Assembly: GCF_901827155.1 (NCBI RefSeq)
Contig: NZ_LR594659.1
Coordinates: forward strand, 620,001-684,000
Direction of reading: 5' to 3'
From: Variovorax sp. PBL-H6
GTDB taxonomy: Bacteria > Pseudomonadota > Gammaproteobacteria > Burkholderiales > Burkholderiaceae_C
Length of the DNA stretch: 64,000 bases
The notes beneath the pieces were generated by a model that did not search any database, was not told the DNA's origin, and worked only from the letters and a program-made list of their open reading frames with translations. Positions 10,767 through 18,699 of this stretch are shown here, piece by piece. Within the stretch, counting starts at the first letter, position 1. Each line of letters opens with the position of its first letter. The translations under genes were made by a program, and so were the position numbers.

Positions 10767-10780
10767 GTTTAGACCTAAAC
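10767..10780. promoter_or_regulatory. Palindromic operator GTTTAGACCTAAAC before the anthranilate operon
   Basis: GTTTAG-AC-CTAAAC is a perfect 6-bp inverted repeat with a 2-bp spacer, 9 bp upstream of the first gene of the operon (minus strand) and 77 bp upstream of the divergent methyltransferase gene. Size and symmetry fit a MarR dimer. Position over the translation-initiation region suggests repression. Confidence 0.65.
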
Positions 10781-10852
10781 AATGTGATGTCAACTCCATG
10801 AAGGGCTTTCCCTGAAGGTCGGTTGACGACTTTGCGAGTGCTGGCAAGAATC

Positions 10853-10900
10853 GCTCCATGCCAAGTCTGATGCCAAGCTCCATACCAAGCCTGATGCCGA
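10853..10900 (+). repeat. 24-bp tandem duplication across the cfa start
   Basis: Units 10853-10876 and 10877-10900 match at 21 of 24 positions. The first carries ATG where the second has ATA, and both contain an internal ATG. The copy adds eight residues to the predicted N-terminus. Confidence 0.85.
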
Positions 10901-12144
10901 AGATCGAATCGCAGCTTTCCGATCTGCCGGTTCCGCTGACTCTGCAGTTGCCCGATGGGCGACAGGTGAGTCGGCCAGGTTCACGCATCACACTGGCTTT
11001 TTCGGACTGGTCGGCGCTCGCCAAGCTGGGTGCCCGGCAGCTCGGCGCAATCGGCGAGGCCTATGTCGAAGGCAAGGTCCAGATCCAGGGCGCCATGCGT
11101 GACCTGGTCGATGTGACGGTCGGGCTGCTGCCGCGCAATCCGGTCGAGATCACGCATGGCTGGTGGAGCAAGCTGCAGCGGCGTGCGCGCTCGCGCAGCG
11201 CGCATTCGCTGGGCAAGGACGCCCAACAGATCGAGTTCCACTACGATGTATCCGACGACTTCTATGCGCTGTGGCTCGACGCGCGTCGCGTCTATTCATG
11301 CGCCTATTTCCGCGACGCCGACATGACCCTGGCGCAGGCCCAGGAGGCCAAGCTCGACCATATTTGCCGCAAGCTCATGCTGCAGCCTGGCGACCGCTAT
11401 CTGGACGTCGGCTCGGGCTGGGGTGCACTGCTGCTGTGGGCCGCCGAGCACTACGGCGTCGATGCAACCGGCATTACGCTGTCGAAGAACCAGCAGGCGT
11501 ACGTGACGCGCCTGATCGAGGAGAAGGGGCTGCAAGGCCGGGTGCGGGTCGAGCTGCGCGACTACCGCCTGCTCGAAGAGGACAAGCCCTTCGACAAGAT
11601 CTCTTCCGTGGGCATGTTCGAGCACGTGGGCAGCGCCAACATGGGCACCTATTTCCGCAAGATCCACGCCCTGCTCAAACCGGGAGGGCTGGCGTTGAAC
11701 CACGGCATCACTTCTGGCCAGCTCGACTATGCGCAACTGGGCGCCGGTCTTGGCGACTTCATCGAGAAGTACATCTTCCCGGGTGGCGAGCTGCTGCACG
11801 TTACCACCATCCTGCGCGAGACCGCCGCTGCAGGACTCGAGATGGTCGATACCGAGAACCTGCGGCCGCACTATGCGCGCACGCTGTGGCATTGGTCCGA
11901 CGCGCTTGATGCGCGTTTCGACGAGGCACGAGAGGTCCTGGTGCGCACGAGCGGCGCGGAAAGGGCCGAGCGCGTCCTGCGCGCGTACCGCCTGTATCTT
12001 GCGGGCTCGGCGATGAGCTTCGAGCAGGGCTGGATTGCGCTGCACCAGATGCTGTCCACCAAGCCTGACGGCAAGGTCAAGGCGGGGCCGCTGTTCGGCG
12101 CACAGTCGGCGTATCCTTTCGTGCGCAACTACATGTACAAGTAA
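10858..12144 (+). CDS. cfa: Cyclopropane-fatty-acyl-phospholipid synthase family methyltransferase
   Basis: 428 residues. CFA synthases methylenate unsaturated acyl chains of membrane phospholipids with S-adenosylmethionine. Visible are the SAM motif YLDVGSGWGALLLWAAEHYG, the upstream FHYDVSDDFYALWLD, the acidic VGMFEHVG motif and the C-terminal FEQGWIALHQML. The N-terminus (MPSLMPSSIPSLMPK) arises from a 24-bp tandem duplication (10853-10900), so the true start could be the Met at 10897. It is divergent from the anthranilate operon and followed after 12 bp by the DUF1840 gene. Confidence 0.92.
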   Translation: MPSLMPSSIPSLMPKIESQLSDLPVPLTLQLPDGRQVSRPGSRITLAFSDWSALAKLGARQLGAIGEAYVEGKVQIQGAMRDLVDVTVGLLPRNPVEITHGWWSKLQRRARSRSAHSLGKDAQQIEFHYDVSDDFYALWLDARRVYSCAYFRDADMTLAQAQEAKLDHICRKLMLQPGDRYLDVGSGWGALLLWAAEHYGVDATGITLSKNQQAYVTRLIEEKGLQGRVRVELRDYRLLEEDKPFDKISSVGMFEHVGSANMGTYFRKIHALLKPGGLALNHGITSGQLDYAQLGAGLGDFIEKYIFPGGELLHVTTILRETAAAGLEMVDTENLRPHYARTLWHWSDALDARFDEAREVLVRTSGAERAERVLRAYRLYLAGSAMSFEQGWIALHQMLSTKPDGKVKAGPLFGAQSAYPFVRNYMYK

Positions 12145-12156
12145 AGCGAGTCACCC

Positions 12157-12480
12157 ATGCTGTATCGATTCAACTCCCGCGCCAGCCCTCCCTTCGTAAT
12201 GCTCGAGACACATGCACGGCAGCTGTTCGACATCATCGGCAAGGCGCCGGCGCCCAAGGGTGTCATCACGGGCGAGCAGATGCCCGCCGCCATTTCCGCG
12301 CTCGAGTCCGCCATTGCGCGCGAAAGCCGCAACACCCACAACCACGACGACTATGCCGTCGAGGGCCACGACAACGAAGCCGAGAAGCAGCATATCGGGC
12401 TGCACCAGCGCGCCGTGCCGTTGCTGCACATGCTGAAAGAATCCCTGGCTGACGGCAAGGACGTGACCTGGGAGGTTTAG
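12157..12480 (+). CDS. DUF1840 family protein
   Basis: 107 residues beginning MLYRFNSRASPPFVMLE, with the family-typical GVITGEQMPAAISALE followed by a His/Asp/Glu-rich middle and a C-terminal RAVPLLHMLK helix. DUF1840 proteins are small cytoplasmic proteins common in beta-proteobacteria, of unknown function. It lies 12 bp after the cfa gene and is probably co-transcribed with it. No signal peptide or membrane segment is seen. Confidence 0.85.
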   Translation: MLYRFNSRASPPFVMLETHARQLFDIIGKAPAPKGVITGEQMPAAISALESAIARESRNTHNHDDYAVEGHDNEAEKQHIGLHQRAVPLLHMLKESLADGKDVTWEV

Positions 12481-12484
12481 TTCG

Positions 12485-12554
12485 CCCCCAGGGGCCCGGC
12501 GAAGCCGGTTCCGCGGTGTCTCCCGAACGGGCGGCGCTTCGCGCGGCCTGGGGG
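12485..12554. repeat. Partial copy of intergenic GC-rich repeat, forming a large hairpin
   Basis: Bases 12485-12519 match the end of the 85-bp repeat found at 27.3 and 38.8 kb (shared CCCGGC-AAGCCGGTTCCGCGGTGT with one changed base). CCCCCAGG (12485-12492) pairs with CCTGGGGG (12547-12554), and CCGGC/GCCGG forms an inner stem. It sits between two convergent genes and may end transcription from both sides, although no T-run follows. Confidence 0.6.
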
Positions 12555-12565
12555 AAGTCCCCCGC

Positions 12566-13573
12566 TCAGTCCACTTTTGCGCCTGAGGCCTTCACCACCT
12601 TCGCCCACTTGATGTGTTCGCTTTCGATCAGCTTGGCGAACTCGGCCGGCGTATTCCCGCTCGGGATCGCGCCCTGGGCCGTCATCTTCTCCTTGATGGC
12701 CGGAGTGCCCAGCGACTTGGCGACCTCCTGCTGGATGCGGTTCACGATCTCCGGCGAGGTGCCGGCCGGCGCCAGCAGGCCGAACCACGAGCTCGCCTCG
12801 TAGCCCTTGAGCGCCGGGCCGCCGGCCTCCTCGACGGTCGGCACATCGGGCAGGGCCGGTGAACGCTGCGCGCTCGTCACGGCCAACGCCTTGAGCTTGC
12901 CGCCCTTGATCTGCTGCATCGACGAGGGCAGGTTATCGAACATCACGTCGGAATTGCCGCCCACCAGGTCCAGCAGCGCGGGGCTCGAGCCACGGTACGG
13001 GATGTGCGTCATGAAGCTGCCGGTCATCGTCTTGAAGAGCTCGCCGGCCAGGTGGATCGAGGTGCCGCTGCCGCTGGAAGCCATGTTGAGCTTGCCCGGG
13101 TTGGCCTTCGCGTATTTGATGAAGTCTGTCACGCTGTTGATGTTGAGCGCCTTCGCCTTGTCGACATTCATCTCCATGACGTTCGGCACCGCCGCCACAA
13201 GCGTGATCGGCACGAAGTCCTTGATCGGGTCGTAAGGCAGCTTGGGGTAGAGCGCGCGGTTGATGCCATGCGTGCCGACGGTGCCCATCAGCAGCGTATA
13301 GCCGTCGTTCGGCGCCCTGGCGACGATTTCAGCCCCGACGTTGCCGCCGGCGCCCGCGCGGTTGTCGACGATGAACTGCTGCCCGAATGCCTTGGACAAT
13401 TCGGGCGCGATCGCGCGCGCCAGGATGTCGGTGGTGCCGCCTGGCGCAAAGGGCACGACGATGCGCACCGGCTTGGTGGGCCAGGTGCCTTGCGCGGTGG
13501 CGGGACCCGCGGCGAGTACCGCGGCGGCGGCGAGGGCCAGTGCGGCGCGGCGGGGAATGAATGCTGAGCTCAT
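12566..13573 (-). CDS. Bug/TctC-family periplasmic substrate-binding protein
   Basis: 335 residues, starting [12 protein letters not shown] with a signal peptide cleaved after about residue 27 (ATAQ). Bug proteins are Venus-flytrap solute receptors, usually for carboxylic acids; [17 protein letters not shown] and [12 protein letters not shown] form the ligand-binding carboxylate pincers. The start was chosen for the AGGA box about 10 bp upstream; an ATG 21 bp earlier is possible. No TctA/TctB permease genes are nearby, so partner and ligand are unknown. It is next to a LysR gene on the same strand. Confidence 0.9.
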   Translation of the reverse strand: MSSAFIPRRAALALAAAAVLAAGPATAQGTWPTKPVRIVVPFAPGGTTDILARAIAPELSKAFGQQFIVDNRAGAGGNVGAEIVARAPNDGYTLLMGTVGTHGINRALYPKLPYDPIKDFVPITLVAAVPNVMEMNVDKAKALNINSVTDFIKYAKANPGKLNMASSGSGTSIHLAGELFKTMTGSFMTHIPYRGSSPALLDLVGGNSDVMFDNLPSSMQQIKGGKLKALAVTSAQRSPALPDVPTVEEAGGPALKGYEASSWFGLLAPAGTSPEIVNRIQQEVAKSLGTPAIKEKMTAQGAIPSGNTPAEFAKLIESEHIKWAKVVKASGAKVD

Positions 13574-13649
13574 GCGGAATTCCTGTTGATGCATCGCGTC
13601 GTGTTGTACAGGGCTCGCGTCACATCCGGCGCAGGGAATTACCCCGTGT

Positions 13650-14624
13650 TCACCGGAGTACCTTTGCCCTCGGCTGCGCGCTCGCCCATGCAGGCGTGAC
13701 GGACCCCCCATGTACGCTCTGCGCAAAGCCACGCGCGCGGAACTGCTCCACCACGAAGTCGACGAACACGCGGGTCTTCGCCGGCAGCAGCTTCCGGCTC
13801 GGGTAGTACAGCGACAACGGCCCCGCATCGTCATACCAGCCCGGCAGCAGCCGCAGCAGCGCGCCGCTCTGCAGCCCGGGCAGAGCAAACGGCATCGGCA
13901 CCAGCGCGACGCCCAGACCCAGCATCGCCGCGCGGCACATCGCTTCGGGGTCGCTGAAGATCAGGCGGGCCCGGACTGCCACCGCCACTTCGTCACCGGC
14001 GGTGTTGCGCAGCGTCCAGGGGCGGATGCGCCCGGTGGGCGAGGAGCGGCGCACGATGCTGTCGAAGGCGGCCAGCTCTGCCGGGTGCGACGGCATCGCC
14101 TTGCCGGCCAGGTAGTCCGGCGCGGCGACGGCAACTACATGGATGCGCGCCAGCTCGCGCGCGACCAGCCCCGGCGTGAGCTCGATGCCGCCGCCGATCG
14201 CCGCGTCGAAGCCCTCGCCGATCAAGTCCACCTGCCGGTTCTCGAAATGCCAGTCGGGCAGCACGGCCGGATAAAGCGCCAGGAAATCGCCGAGCAGTGG
14301 CACGACGTACTCGCGTCCGAAGGCCTGCCCCATGCTGACCTTGAGGGTGCCCGCCGGCTGCCGATCGGCGTCGGCGGCGCCGGCCACGGCGTCGGCCAGC
14401 GTCCCGAGCGCACCGGCGACCTGGTGCAGCAGTCGCTCGCCGCCCTCGGTCAGGGTCAGCTTGCGCGTGCTGCGCTGAAACAGGCGCAGGCCCAGGCGGG
14501 CTTCCAGTCGCGCGACGTTCTTGCTCACCGCTGCGGGCGTCAGCCCCAGTTGCCGCGCGGCAGCGGAGAAACTGCCAGTTTCGGCGCTGCGGACAAAGGA
14601 CTCGAGGTGACTCAGGGGTTGCAC
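13650..14624 (-). CDS. LysR-family transcriptional regulator
   Basis: 324 residues. The N-terminal winged helix-turn-helix (about 4-62) reads [20 protein letters not shown] with [14 protein letters not shown] as recognition helix. The effector-binding domain follows from about residue 90. The start is GTG. It is transcribed away from the SDR gene at 14735, the usual arrangement for a LysR regulator and its target, with an inverted repeat in the shared region. The C-terminal extension (last ~25 residues) is low in family character. Ligand unknown. Confidence 0.92.
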   Translation of the reverse strand: MQPLSHLESFVRSAETGSFSAAARQLGLTPAAVSKNVARLEARLGLRLFQRSTRKLTLTEGGERLLHQVAGALGTLADAVAGAADADRQPAGTLKVSMGQAFGREYVVPLLGDFLALYPAVLPDWHFENRQVDLIGEGFDAAIGGGIELTPGLVARELARIHVVAVAAPDYLAGKAMPSHPAELAAFDSIVRRSSPTGRIRPWTLRNTAGDEVAVAVRARLIFSDPEAMCRAAMLGLGVALVPMPFALPGLQSGALLRLLPGWYDDAGPLSLYYPSRKLLPAKTRVFVDFVVEQFRARGFAQSVHGGSVTPAWASAQPRAKVLR

Positions 14625-14632
14625 GCGCCCAT

Positions 14633-14651
14633 TTTCAACCCAAAGTTGAAA
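14633..14651. promoter_or_regulatory. Inverted repeat TTTCAAC-N5-GTTGAAA, probable LysR site
   Basis: A perfect 7-bp inverted repeat with 5-bp spacer lies in the 110-bp region between the divergent LysR and SDR genes, only 8 bp before the LysR start. It contains the T-N11-A spacing of LysR boxes. It likely serves for autorepression and activation of the SDR gene. Confidence 0.6.
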
Positions 14652-14734
14652 TTGATAAGGCCGTTGGGGCGCTACCGGAGGCGCAATCGAATCCCGACAC
14701 TGCAGTCATCGCAACACACTTTCCAAAGTCCACC

Positions 14735-15496
14735 ATGTCCCAAGCCACTTCCCCCAAGCCCCTCTTCAGCGGCAAGGCCGCCTTCGTCACCGGCGGTTCG
14801 CGCGGCATCGGCGCCTCCATCGTGCGGCGTCTCGCGCAGGACGGGGCTGCCGTCGCCTTCAGCTATGCCAGCAACGATGCCGCCGCCCGTGATCTGTCCG
14901 CAAGCATCGAAGCCGCAGGCGGACGCGCGATGGCGCTGCGCGTCGACAGCGCCGATGCGGATGCGCTGCGCTCAGCCATCGACCAGGCTGCGCAAGCATT
15001 CGGCCGGCTCGACATCCTGGTCAACAATGCCGGCGTGCTCAAGCTCGGCACCGCCGATCAGATCTCGCTGGAAGATTTCGACCTCACGTTGAACGTCAAC
15101 GTGCGCGCCGTCTTCGTCGCCATTCAGGCGGCCCTGCGGCACATCGGCGAAGGTGGCCGCATCATCAACATCGGCAGCACCAACGCCGAGCGCATGCCCT
15201 TTCCGGGGGGCGGCGTCTATGCCATGAGCAAATCCGCGCTGACCGGCCTCGTGCAAGGCTTCGCGCGCGACCTCGGGCCGCGCGGCATCACGATCAACAA
15301 CGTGCAACCCGGCCCGGTCGACACCGACATGAACCCGGCCGATGGGCCGATGGCTTCGACCATGCACGGGTTCATGGCCATTCCGAGACACGGCCGCGGT
15401 GACGAGATCGCGGGCATGGTGGCTTACCTTGCAGGCCCCGAGGCCGCCTTCGTCACTGGCGCCAGCCTCAACATCGACGGAGGCTTCGCGGCCTGA
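14735..15496 (+). CDS. Short-chain dehydrogenase/reductase (SDR)
   Basis: 253 residues, classical SDR. NAD(P)-binding TGGSRGIG at 19-26, structural NNAG, catalytic Tyr162 and Lys166 in YAMSK, and the C-terminal TGASLNIDGGF are all present, so an active oxidoreductase is expected. The GGSRGIG motif and downstream residues fit NADP(H) use. Expression is probably set by the divergent LysR gene. Substrate cannot be read from sequence. Confidence 0.92.
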   Translation: MSQATSPKPLFSGKAAFVTGGSRGIGASIVRRLAQDGAAVAFSYASNDAAARDLSASIEAAGGRAMALRVDSADADALRSAIDQAAQAFGRLDILVNNAGVLKLGTADQISLEDFDLTLNVNVRAVFVAIQAALRHIGEGGRIINIGSTNAERMPFPGGGVYAMSKSALTGLVQGFARDLGPRGITINNVQPGPVDTDMNPADGPMASTMHGFMAIPRHGRGDEIAGMVAYLAGPEAAFVTGASLNIDGGFAA

Positions 15497-15532
15497 CCGA
15501 AGCAGGCCACTGCCGCTGGCCGGCCGGCTCGC

Positions 15533-16531
15533 TCATCGGCACATCGCCCGGGCCGCGTCGACGATGCGCTGGGCGCCCACGCGCGATTGCGCTTCCAGAA
15601 CCGGCGCATAGCCCACCGGGATGCGCGGCGCCCCCAGCCGCGCGATGCGGCAGCCGGTGGCCTCGGCGGCGCTGGCTGCGATCTCGGCGCCGAAACCGGC
15701 GGCCTGCACCGCCTCGTGCACCACCAGCAGTCGCCCGGTGCGCGCGCACGAGCCGAACACCATCTCGCGGTCCCACGGCCACACGGTACGCAAGTCGATC
15801 AGCTCGACCGCGATTCCCTCGGTGGCGAGCACATCGCAGGCGGCGCTGCAGGCTTGCAACTGGCGGCTCCAGCTGACCAGTGTCAACGCGTCGCCCGCGC
15901 GCAGGCGCGCAGCCTTGCCCAGCGGCACCTTGACCGATTCGTCCACGGCGCCGCGCGAACCCCACAGGTTCTTGTGCTCGATGTAGACCACCGGGTCCCC
16001 GCATTGGAGGGCCGCGCGCAGCAGCGAATGGTTGTCCTGCGGCGTCGACGGGCACACCACGACCACGCCCGGCAGGTGCGCGAACCAGGCTTCCAGCGAT
16101 TGCGAATGCTGCGCGGCCGACGCATCCCAGATGCCGCCCGGCATGCGCGCCACCAGCGGCACCCGGCCCTGGCCGCCGAACATGAAGCGGTTCTTGGCGG
16201 CCTGGTTCACCAGCTCGTCCATGCCGCAGAGCGCGAAATCCACCACACGCATCTCGACGACCGGCCTGAGCCCCGCGAGCGCCATGCCCACGCCGGCACC
16301 CATGATCGCGGCTTCGGAGATCGGCGTGTCGATCACCCGCTCGGCGCCGAAGCGCTGCTGCAGGCCCTTGTACTGGCCGAAGATGCCACCCCGGCCCACG
16401 TCCTCGCCGAGCACCACCACGCGGGCATCGGCCTCCATCTCGCGTTGCACGGCCAGCGCCGCAGCCTCGGCGTAGCTCAGCTCCCGGACTGTGGCCGCAC
16501 GCCCGCCGCCCGGCGCCGTGTCGCTGCTCAT
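15533..16531 (-). CDS. 2-oxoacid dehydrogenase E1 component, beta subunit
   Basis: 332 residues, transketolase-like pyrimidine-binding fold. VVVLGEDVGRGGIFGQYKGL, DTPISEAAIMGAGVGMAL and PGGIWDASAAQHSQSLEAWF are the conserved E1-beta segments; the last contains the His that contacts thiamine diphosphate. With the alpha subunit it forms an alpha2beta2 decarboxylase. The ATG overlaps the alpha stop (ATGA, 16528-16531); a second in-frame ATG lies 6 bp earlier. No E2 or E3 gene is present in the window, so the pair must borrow lipoyl carriers or use another acceptor. Confidence 0.9.
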   Translation of the reverse strand: MSSDTAPGGGRAATVRELSYAEAAALAVQREMEADARVVVLGEDVGRGGIFGQYKGLQQRFGAERVIDTPISEAAIMGAGVGMALAGLRPVVEMRVVDFALCGMDELVNQAAKNRFMFGGQGRVPLVARMPGGIWDASAAQHSQSLEAWFAHLPGVVVVCPSTPQDNHSLLRAALQCGDPVVYIEHKNLWGSRGAVDESVKVPLGKAARLRAGDALTLVSWSRQLQACSAACDVLATEGIAVELIDLRTVWPWDREMVFGSCARTGRLLVVHEAVQAAGFGAEIAASAAEATGCRIARLGAPRIPVGYAPVLEAQSRVGAQRIVDAARAMCR

Positions 16532-17547
16532 GTCCATTGGCCGGCTCCGGTGCTTTGCACGTCGGTGAAGGCGGCCGCGGCCTCGGGCCAGGGCGCGGCG
16601 TCGGCCGCAGCCAAGGCGGCCTCGACCTCCGCCTGCGCCTCGTGCTCGATGGCGTCGAGCACGGCCGCCTCGGCGCCGCCGGCCAGCAGCCGCGCACGAG
16701 CGCGGTCGATGGGGTCGGTCTCGAGTGCGGCAGCCAACTCCGCCGGATCGCGGTAGCCCGCCGGGTCGACCGACACATGGCCCTTGACGCGGTAGGTGAG
16801 GGCATGCAGCAGCCGCGGCCCGCGCCCACTGCGCACCTGGGCCACGAGCGCGCCCGCGGCCGCGTGCACGGCGAATACATCGTTGCCATCCACGCGCGTT
16901 GCCGCGATGTCCAGCGCCTCGGCGCGGGCCGACGCGCCGTCGCCGCCCGTCATCGGCCCGCTGGCCGTGGTCGCGCTCCATTGGTTGTCCTCGCAGACGA
17001 AGAGCACCGGCAGCGCGTAGACACGCGCCCAGTTGAGCGATTCGAGGAAGGGACCGCGGTTGATCGCACCGTCGCCGAAGAAGCACACGGTGATCGCGTC
17101 CTTGCGCTGCAGCTTCTGCGCATGCGCCGCGCCCACCGCGATCGGCAGCCCGGCGGCGACCACGCCATTGGCGCCCAGCATGCCCACGGAGAAATCGGCG
17201 ATGTGCATGGAACCGCCCTTGCCGCCGTTGAAGCCGCTGGCCTTGCCGAACAGCTCGCACATCATGCGCGTCAGATCGGCGCCCTTGGCCAGCGTGTGGC
17301 CGTGGCCGCGGTGCGTGGAGGTCAGGTAGTCGGTCTTCGCGAGGTGGGCGCAGACACCCGCGGCCACGGCCTCCTGGCCGGTCGACAGGTGCAGCGGGCC
17401 ACGCACCCTGGCGGCGCCCGCGGCTTCCTGGCCATAGGCACTGACGCCGCCTTGGCTGGCCACCTCGGCAGCGTTCTCGAAGGCGCGAATGCGGCGCATC
17501 GTCCGGTAGAGCGCCAGGCGCTCGGTCTCTGGGATCTCGGTGTTCAT
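16528..17547 (-). CDS. 2-oxoacid dehydrogenase E1 component, alpha subunit (acetoin/pyruvate type)
   Basis: 339 residues. The thiamine-diphosphate motif begins GDGAINRGPFLESLNWA and ends at CEDNQW, and GFNGGKGGSMHIADF and THRGHGHTLAKG are typical of PdhA/AcoA-type E1 alpha. A stretch of about 18 residues around 40-57 (GGVSAYGQEAAGAARVRG) looks like an insertion relative to the usual family. GGAG lies before the ATG. It is paired with the beta gene only. Acetoin, pyruvate or a branched 2-oxoacid are all possible substrates. Confidence 0.88.
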   Translation of the reverse strand: MNTEIPETERLALYRTMRRIRAFENAAEVASQGGVSAYGQEAAGAARVRGPLHLSTGQEAVAAGVCAHLAKTDYLTSTHRGHGHTLAKGADLTRMMCELFGKASGFNGGKGGSMHIADFSVGMLGANGVVAAGLPIAVGAAHAQKLQRKDAITVCFFGDGAINRGPFLESLNWARVYALPVLFVCEDNQWSATTASGPMTGGDGASARAEALDIAATRVDGNDVFAVHAAAGALVAQVRSGRGPRLLHALTYRVKGHVSVDPAGYRDPAELAAALETDPIDRARARLLAGGAEAAVLDAIEHEAQAEVEAALAAADAAPWPEAAAAFTDVQSTGAGQWT

Positions 17548-17680
17548 CTCGGCTCCAGCGCAGAGCACGGCTGCGCTTCGCCGGGAATCGTATCGATCGC
17601 GACCCCGCGCGCGTGAGGTGGCTAACCCCGAGCGGCTGCGCGACCTGTCGCTGGCGAGGAGATCAGCCGGCGGGCGTTGA

Positions 17681-18007
17681 CTACCAGACGGTGCCGAGCG
17701 CCGTCACGCCGGCCAGGGAATTGATGACGAGCCAGAAGGCCGCCAGGTCCCAGGTCCAACCCTGCCGCCGCGTGGCGCCCCATCCGCCCAGAGGAGCTGT
17801 CGGCTCGCCGGCAGGCGTCGCGCCATAGAACGCTGGCAGCTTGTGCGAGCAGCCCTTGCAGAATCGAGCGGCGCCGAGGTTGATGGTGTTGCAAGCCTCG
17901 CAGACTTCAACAGACACCGCGCCCGTCCGAAGCATGGCCAGATCGATCAGGTTTCCGAAGGCAACGTCCGAAGGCAGCGATGGATTGGCAGCGGCGGCTG
18001 AGGTCAT
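17681..18007 (-). CDS. Zinc-ribbon membrane protein of unknown function
   Basis: 108 residues. An N-terminal segment precedes a four-cysteine ribbon, CEACNTINLGAARFCKGCS (CxxC...CxxC, about residues 37-55), followed by KLPAF and one C-terminal membrane helix near DLAAFWLVINSLAGV. GAGGAG lies before the ATG. The same ribbon-KLPxF-helix plan appears in the 355-residue protein at 22568-23635, so the two are paralogues. It overlaps the reading frames of the gene before it. Function unknown; a sensor or assembly role at the inner membrane is a guess. Confidence 0.75.
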   Translation of the reverse strand: MTSAAAANPSLPSDVAFGNLIDLAMLRTGAVSVEVCEACNTINLGAARFCKGCSHKLPAFYGATPAGEPTAPLGGWGATRRQGWTWDLAAFWLVINSLAGVTALGTVW

Positions 18008-18032
18008 GGTGCTCTCCTCGCGACAGATGGGT

Positions 18033-18377
18033 TCAAGGCGACTGGCGCAGGCGGCGCGCCAGCCGTTGTTCTGCGATCGCCAGTCTTGCGAAGGTCAGAA
18101 GCTCTTCGTCGCTGGGGCCAGGTCCCGACCCGTTGACGTAGGCGCCGAAGGCCTCGACGATGCGCGCCTGCATGGCCCTCCTCACGCGCATCGCGGCGAT
18201 CCATGCGTCCCGTGCCTTCTTCTCGCGGGGCTCCCTCCAGCTCCGCGATGACGATCTCGCGTAGCGCGCCCCGCCAATCGATCGGCTGCTGCGCCACGCC
18301 GCGGAGCTCTTCTTGTGTGTGACAGGCTTCACATTTCTACCTTTGATGCGTCGGTCGTTTGGATGTGAAAACTTCAC
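18033..18377 (-). CDS. Hypothetical protein, probably frameshifted
   Basis: As read, 114 residues. The second half (KARDAWIAAMRVRRAMQARI through EELLTFARLAIAEQRLARRL) looks like genuine helical protein. The first half in this frame is Ser/Arg low-complexity, while the neighbouring frame over 18215-18297 reads sensibly (start GTG at 18297, MAQQPIDWRGALREIVIAEL). The simplest reading is one gene of about 88 residues broken by a single-base shift near 18220, either a real mutation or a sequence error. The likely start at 18297 would put both palindromes at 18318-18380 in its upstream region. Function unknown. Confidence 0.5.
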   Translation of the reverse strand: MKFSHPNDRRIKGRNVKPVTHKKSSAAWRSSRSIGGARYARSSSRSWREPREKKARDAWIAAMRVRRAMQARIVEAFGAYVNGSGPGPSDEELLTFARLAIAEQRLARRLRQSP

Positions 18378-18380
18378 ATC
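18318..18380. promoter_or_regulatory. Two TGTGA/TCACA palindromes between divergent operons
   Basis: TGTGA-CAGGCT-TCACA (18318-18333) is a perfect CRP-type palindrome with a 6-bp core. GATGTGAA-AAC-TTCACATC (18362-18380) is a perfect 8-bp inverted repeat sharing the same half sites with a 5-bp core spacing. A -10-like TATAGT follows at about 18397 on the plus strand. The pair lies between the zinc-ribbon operon (minus) and the DUF6502/DUF5666 operon (plus). Confidence 0.6.
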
Positions 18381-18465
18381 AATAGTGCTCTTGTCTTATA
18401 GTCACAGGCACCGTTTTGTAAGACGGTTCCGCATGTCGTTGTCCATTTCGTAACGGAGCGCGTCA

Positions 18466-18699
18466 GTGTCACCATCTTCTGCACCGAGGAGCATCGTGTC
18501 CCGCAGGACGTTGCGCGCCCTGTTCGAGATCAGGCTGCGCTGGTCCGACAAAGTCATCCAGGAAGAACCTCGCCCCTATGGCGGCGGCTTGTGGGTCCCA
18601 GACACACCGCGCAATCGGGACCGGCTCGACAAAGCCGTGGCCTTCGGCAATACGCTTTATGGCGATCAAACGCACTGGATTGAAAAACGCCAGGCATGA
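18466..18699 (+). CDS. Small hypothetical protein
   Basis: 77 residues from a GTG start with GGAG 8 bp upstream. Composition is that of a real protein, with PYGGGLWVPDTPRNRDRLDK and the C-terminal YGDQTHWIEKRQA. No known domain, signal peptide or membrane helix is recognised. It runs into the start of the DUF6502 gene (overlap of about 40 bp if the ATG at 18659 is used) and is probably the first gene of that operon. Confidence 0.6.
   Translation: MSPSSAPRSIVSRRTLRALFEIRLRWSDKVIQEEPRPYGGGLWVPDTPRNRDRLDKAVAFGNTLYGDQTHWIEKRQA

Noticed and set aside
13574..13888. N-terminal extension of the Bug protein to an ATG at 13594 or further upstream
   Set aside because: The signal peptide starts properly at 13573 with an AGGA box. 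The long extension overlaps the LysR gene.
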